DNA of 5,299 nt, from NCBI GenBank assembly GCA_030037575.1, contig JASHRB010000470.1, positions 1 through 5,299 on the forward strand, in the 5' to 3' direction. The notes below the pieces were generated by a model. That model worked only from the letters and a program-made list of their open reading frames with translations. It was not told the origin of the DNA and did no database searches. The stretch's first letter is position 1. The number at the start of each line of letters is the position of its first letter. Origin of the DNA: Candidatus Sulfotelmatobacter sp. Its GTDB lineage: Bacteria; Acidobacteriota; Terriglobia; Terriglobales; Acidobacteriaceae. Below, in pieces: positions 5,189-5,299 of this stretch. The position numbers and the translations under genes were made by a program.

Positions 5189-5299
5189 ATGGCAGACCCC
5201 AATCCTCTTCAGGAAGCAATCGAAGCGGTAGCGAGCACGCAGAACGCAGACGTGTTTCTATATAATGCGCCGATCGACCGTTGGCATGATCGTAAAGTC
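5189..5299 (+). CDS. Start of a co-transcribed gene, possibly Clp-fold serine protease-like (truncated by right edge)
   Basis: ATG 5189 follows the small basic gene by 7 nt and opens 37 codons without a stop to the window edge. The translation starts MADPNPLQEAIEAVASTQNA and continues with DVFLYNAPIDRWHDRKV. An N-terminal amphipathic segment followed by a hydrophobic strand 'DVFLYNAPI' resembles the first strand of ClpP/SppA-like serine proteases, especially the group I recall as SDH-family Clp-fold proteases, which start '…(L/F)(L/F)YNGPI.R…D'. The catalytic serine and the glycine-rich turn would lie beyond the edge, so this is unproven. The ribosome binding site is poor (AAGGGA about 15 nt upstream), so translation may be coupled to the preceding gene. 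Confidence 0.5.
   Translation, partial: MADPNPLQEAIEAVASTQNADVFLYNAPIDRWHDRKV

Overview
The window looks like a bacterial chromosome segment, most likely from Acidobacteriota (Solibacter/Bryobacter-like lineages). This is inferred from family resemblance, not from any marker gene. The signs are a secreted beta-rich protein built from two copies of a domain I associate with acidobacterial genomes, an MMPL-type transporter N-terminus with the 'RIEGSEA…RFRSPFVDRVVLV' style common there, and a good sigma-54 promoter match. Base composition is moderate, slightly GC-rich by eye.

Layout. Positions 1-223 (minus strand) hold the 5' end of an MMPL/RND-superfamily exporter that runs off the left edge. 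Positions 224-431 are a divergent intergenic region with a near-tandem 12-bp repeat and a 14-bp perfect palindrome. Positions 432-1211 (plus) encode a secreted protein of about 259 aa with an internal duplication; it probably starts at a TTG preceded by AGGAGG. Positions 1254-4523 (minus) hold the main gene, a 1089-aa enzyme that fuses a fatty acyl-AMP ligase, an acyl carrier protein and an NAD(P)H-dependent thioester reductase. Its catalytic motifs are all intact. Positions 4524-4953 contain no convincing gene, but they carry an unusual leader at the start of the fusion gene (strong Shine-Dalgarno, hairpin, and two tiny ORFs joined by ATGA overlaps) and, on the other strand, a sigma-54 type promoter. 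Positions 4954-5181 (plus) encode a small basic Lys/Arg/Ala/Gly-rich protein, followed 7 nt later by the start of a second gene that runs off the right edge and may be a Clp-fold serine protease-like protein.

How the parts may work together. The fusion enzyme is expected to activate a fatty acid as acyl-AMP, load it on its own phosphopantetheine arm and release it reductively as an aldehyde or alcohol. The MMPL gene lies downstream on the same strand, so a lipid or fatty-aldehyde-derived product that is exported is a reasonable hypothesis. However, the convergent secreted-protein gene lies between them, so they are not one simple operon. The small basic protein and the gene after it form a separate two-gene unit reading out of the window.

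The most interesting points are the stand-alone FAAL-ACP-reductase architecture, the staggered start/stop leader in front of it, the palindrome over the start of the secreted-protein gene, and the sigma-54 promoter in front of the small basic gene pair.
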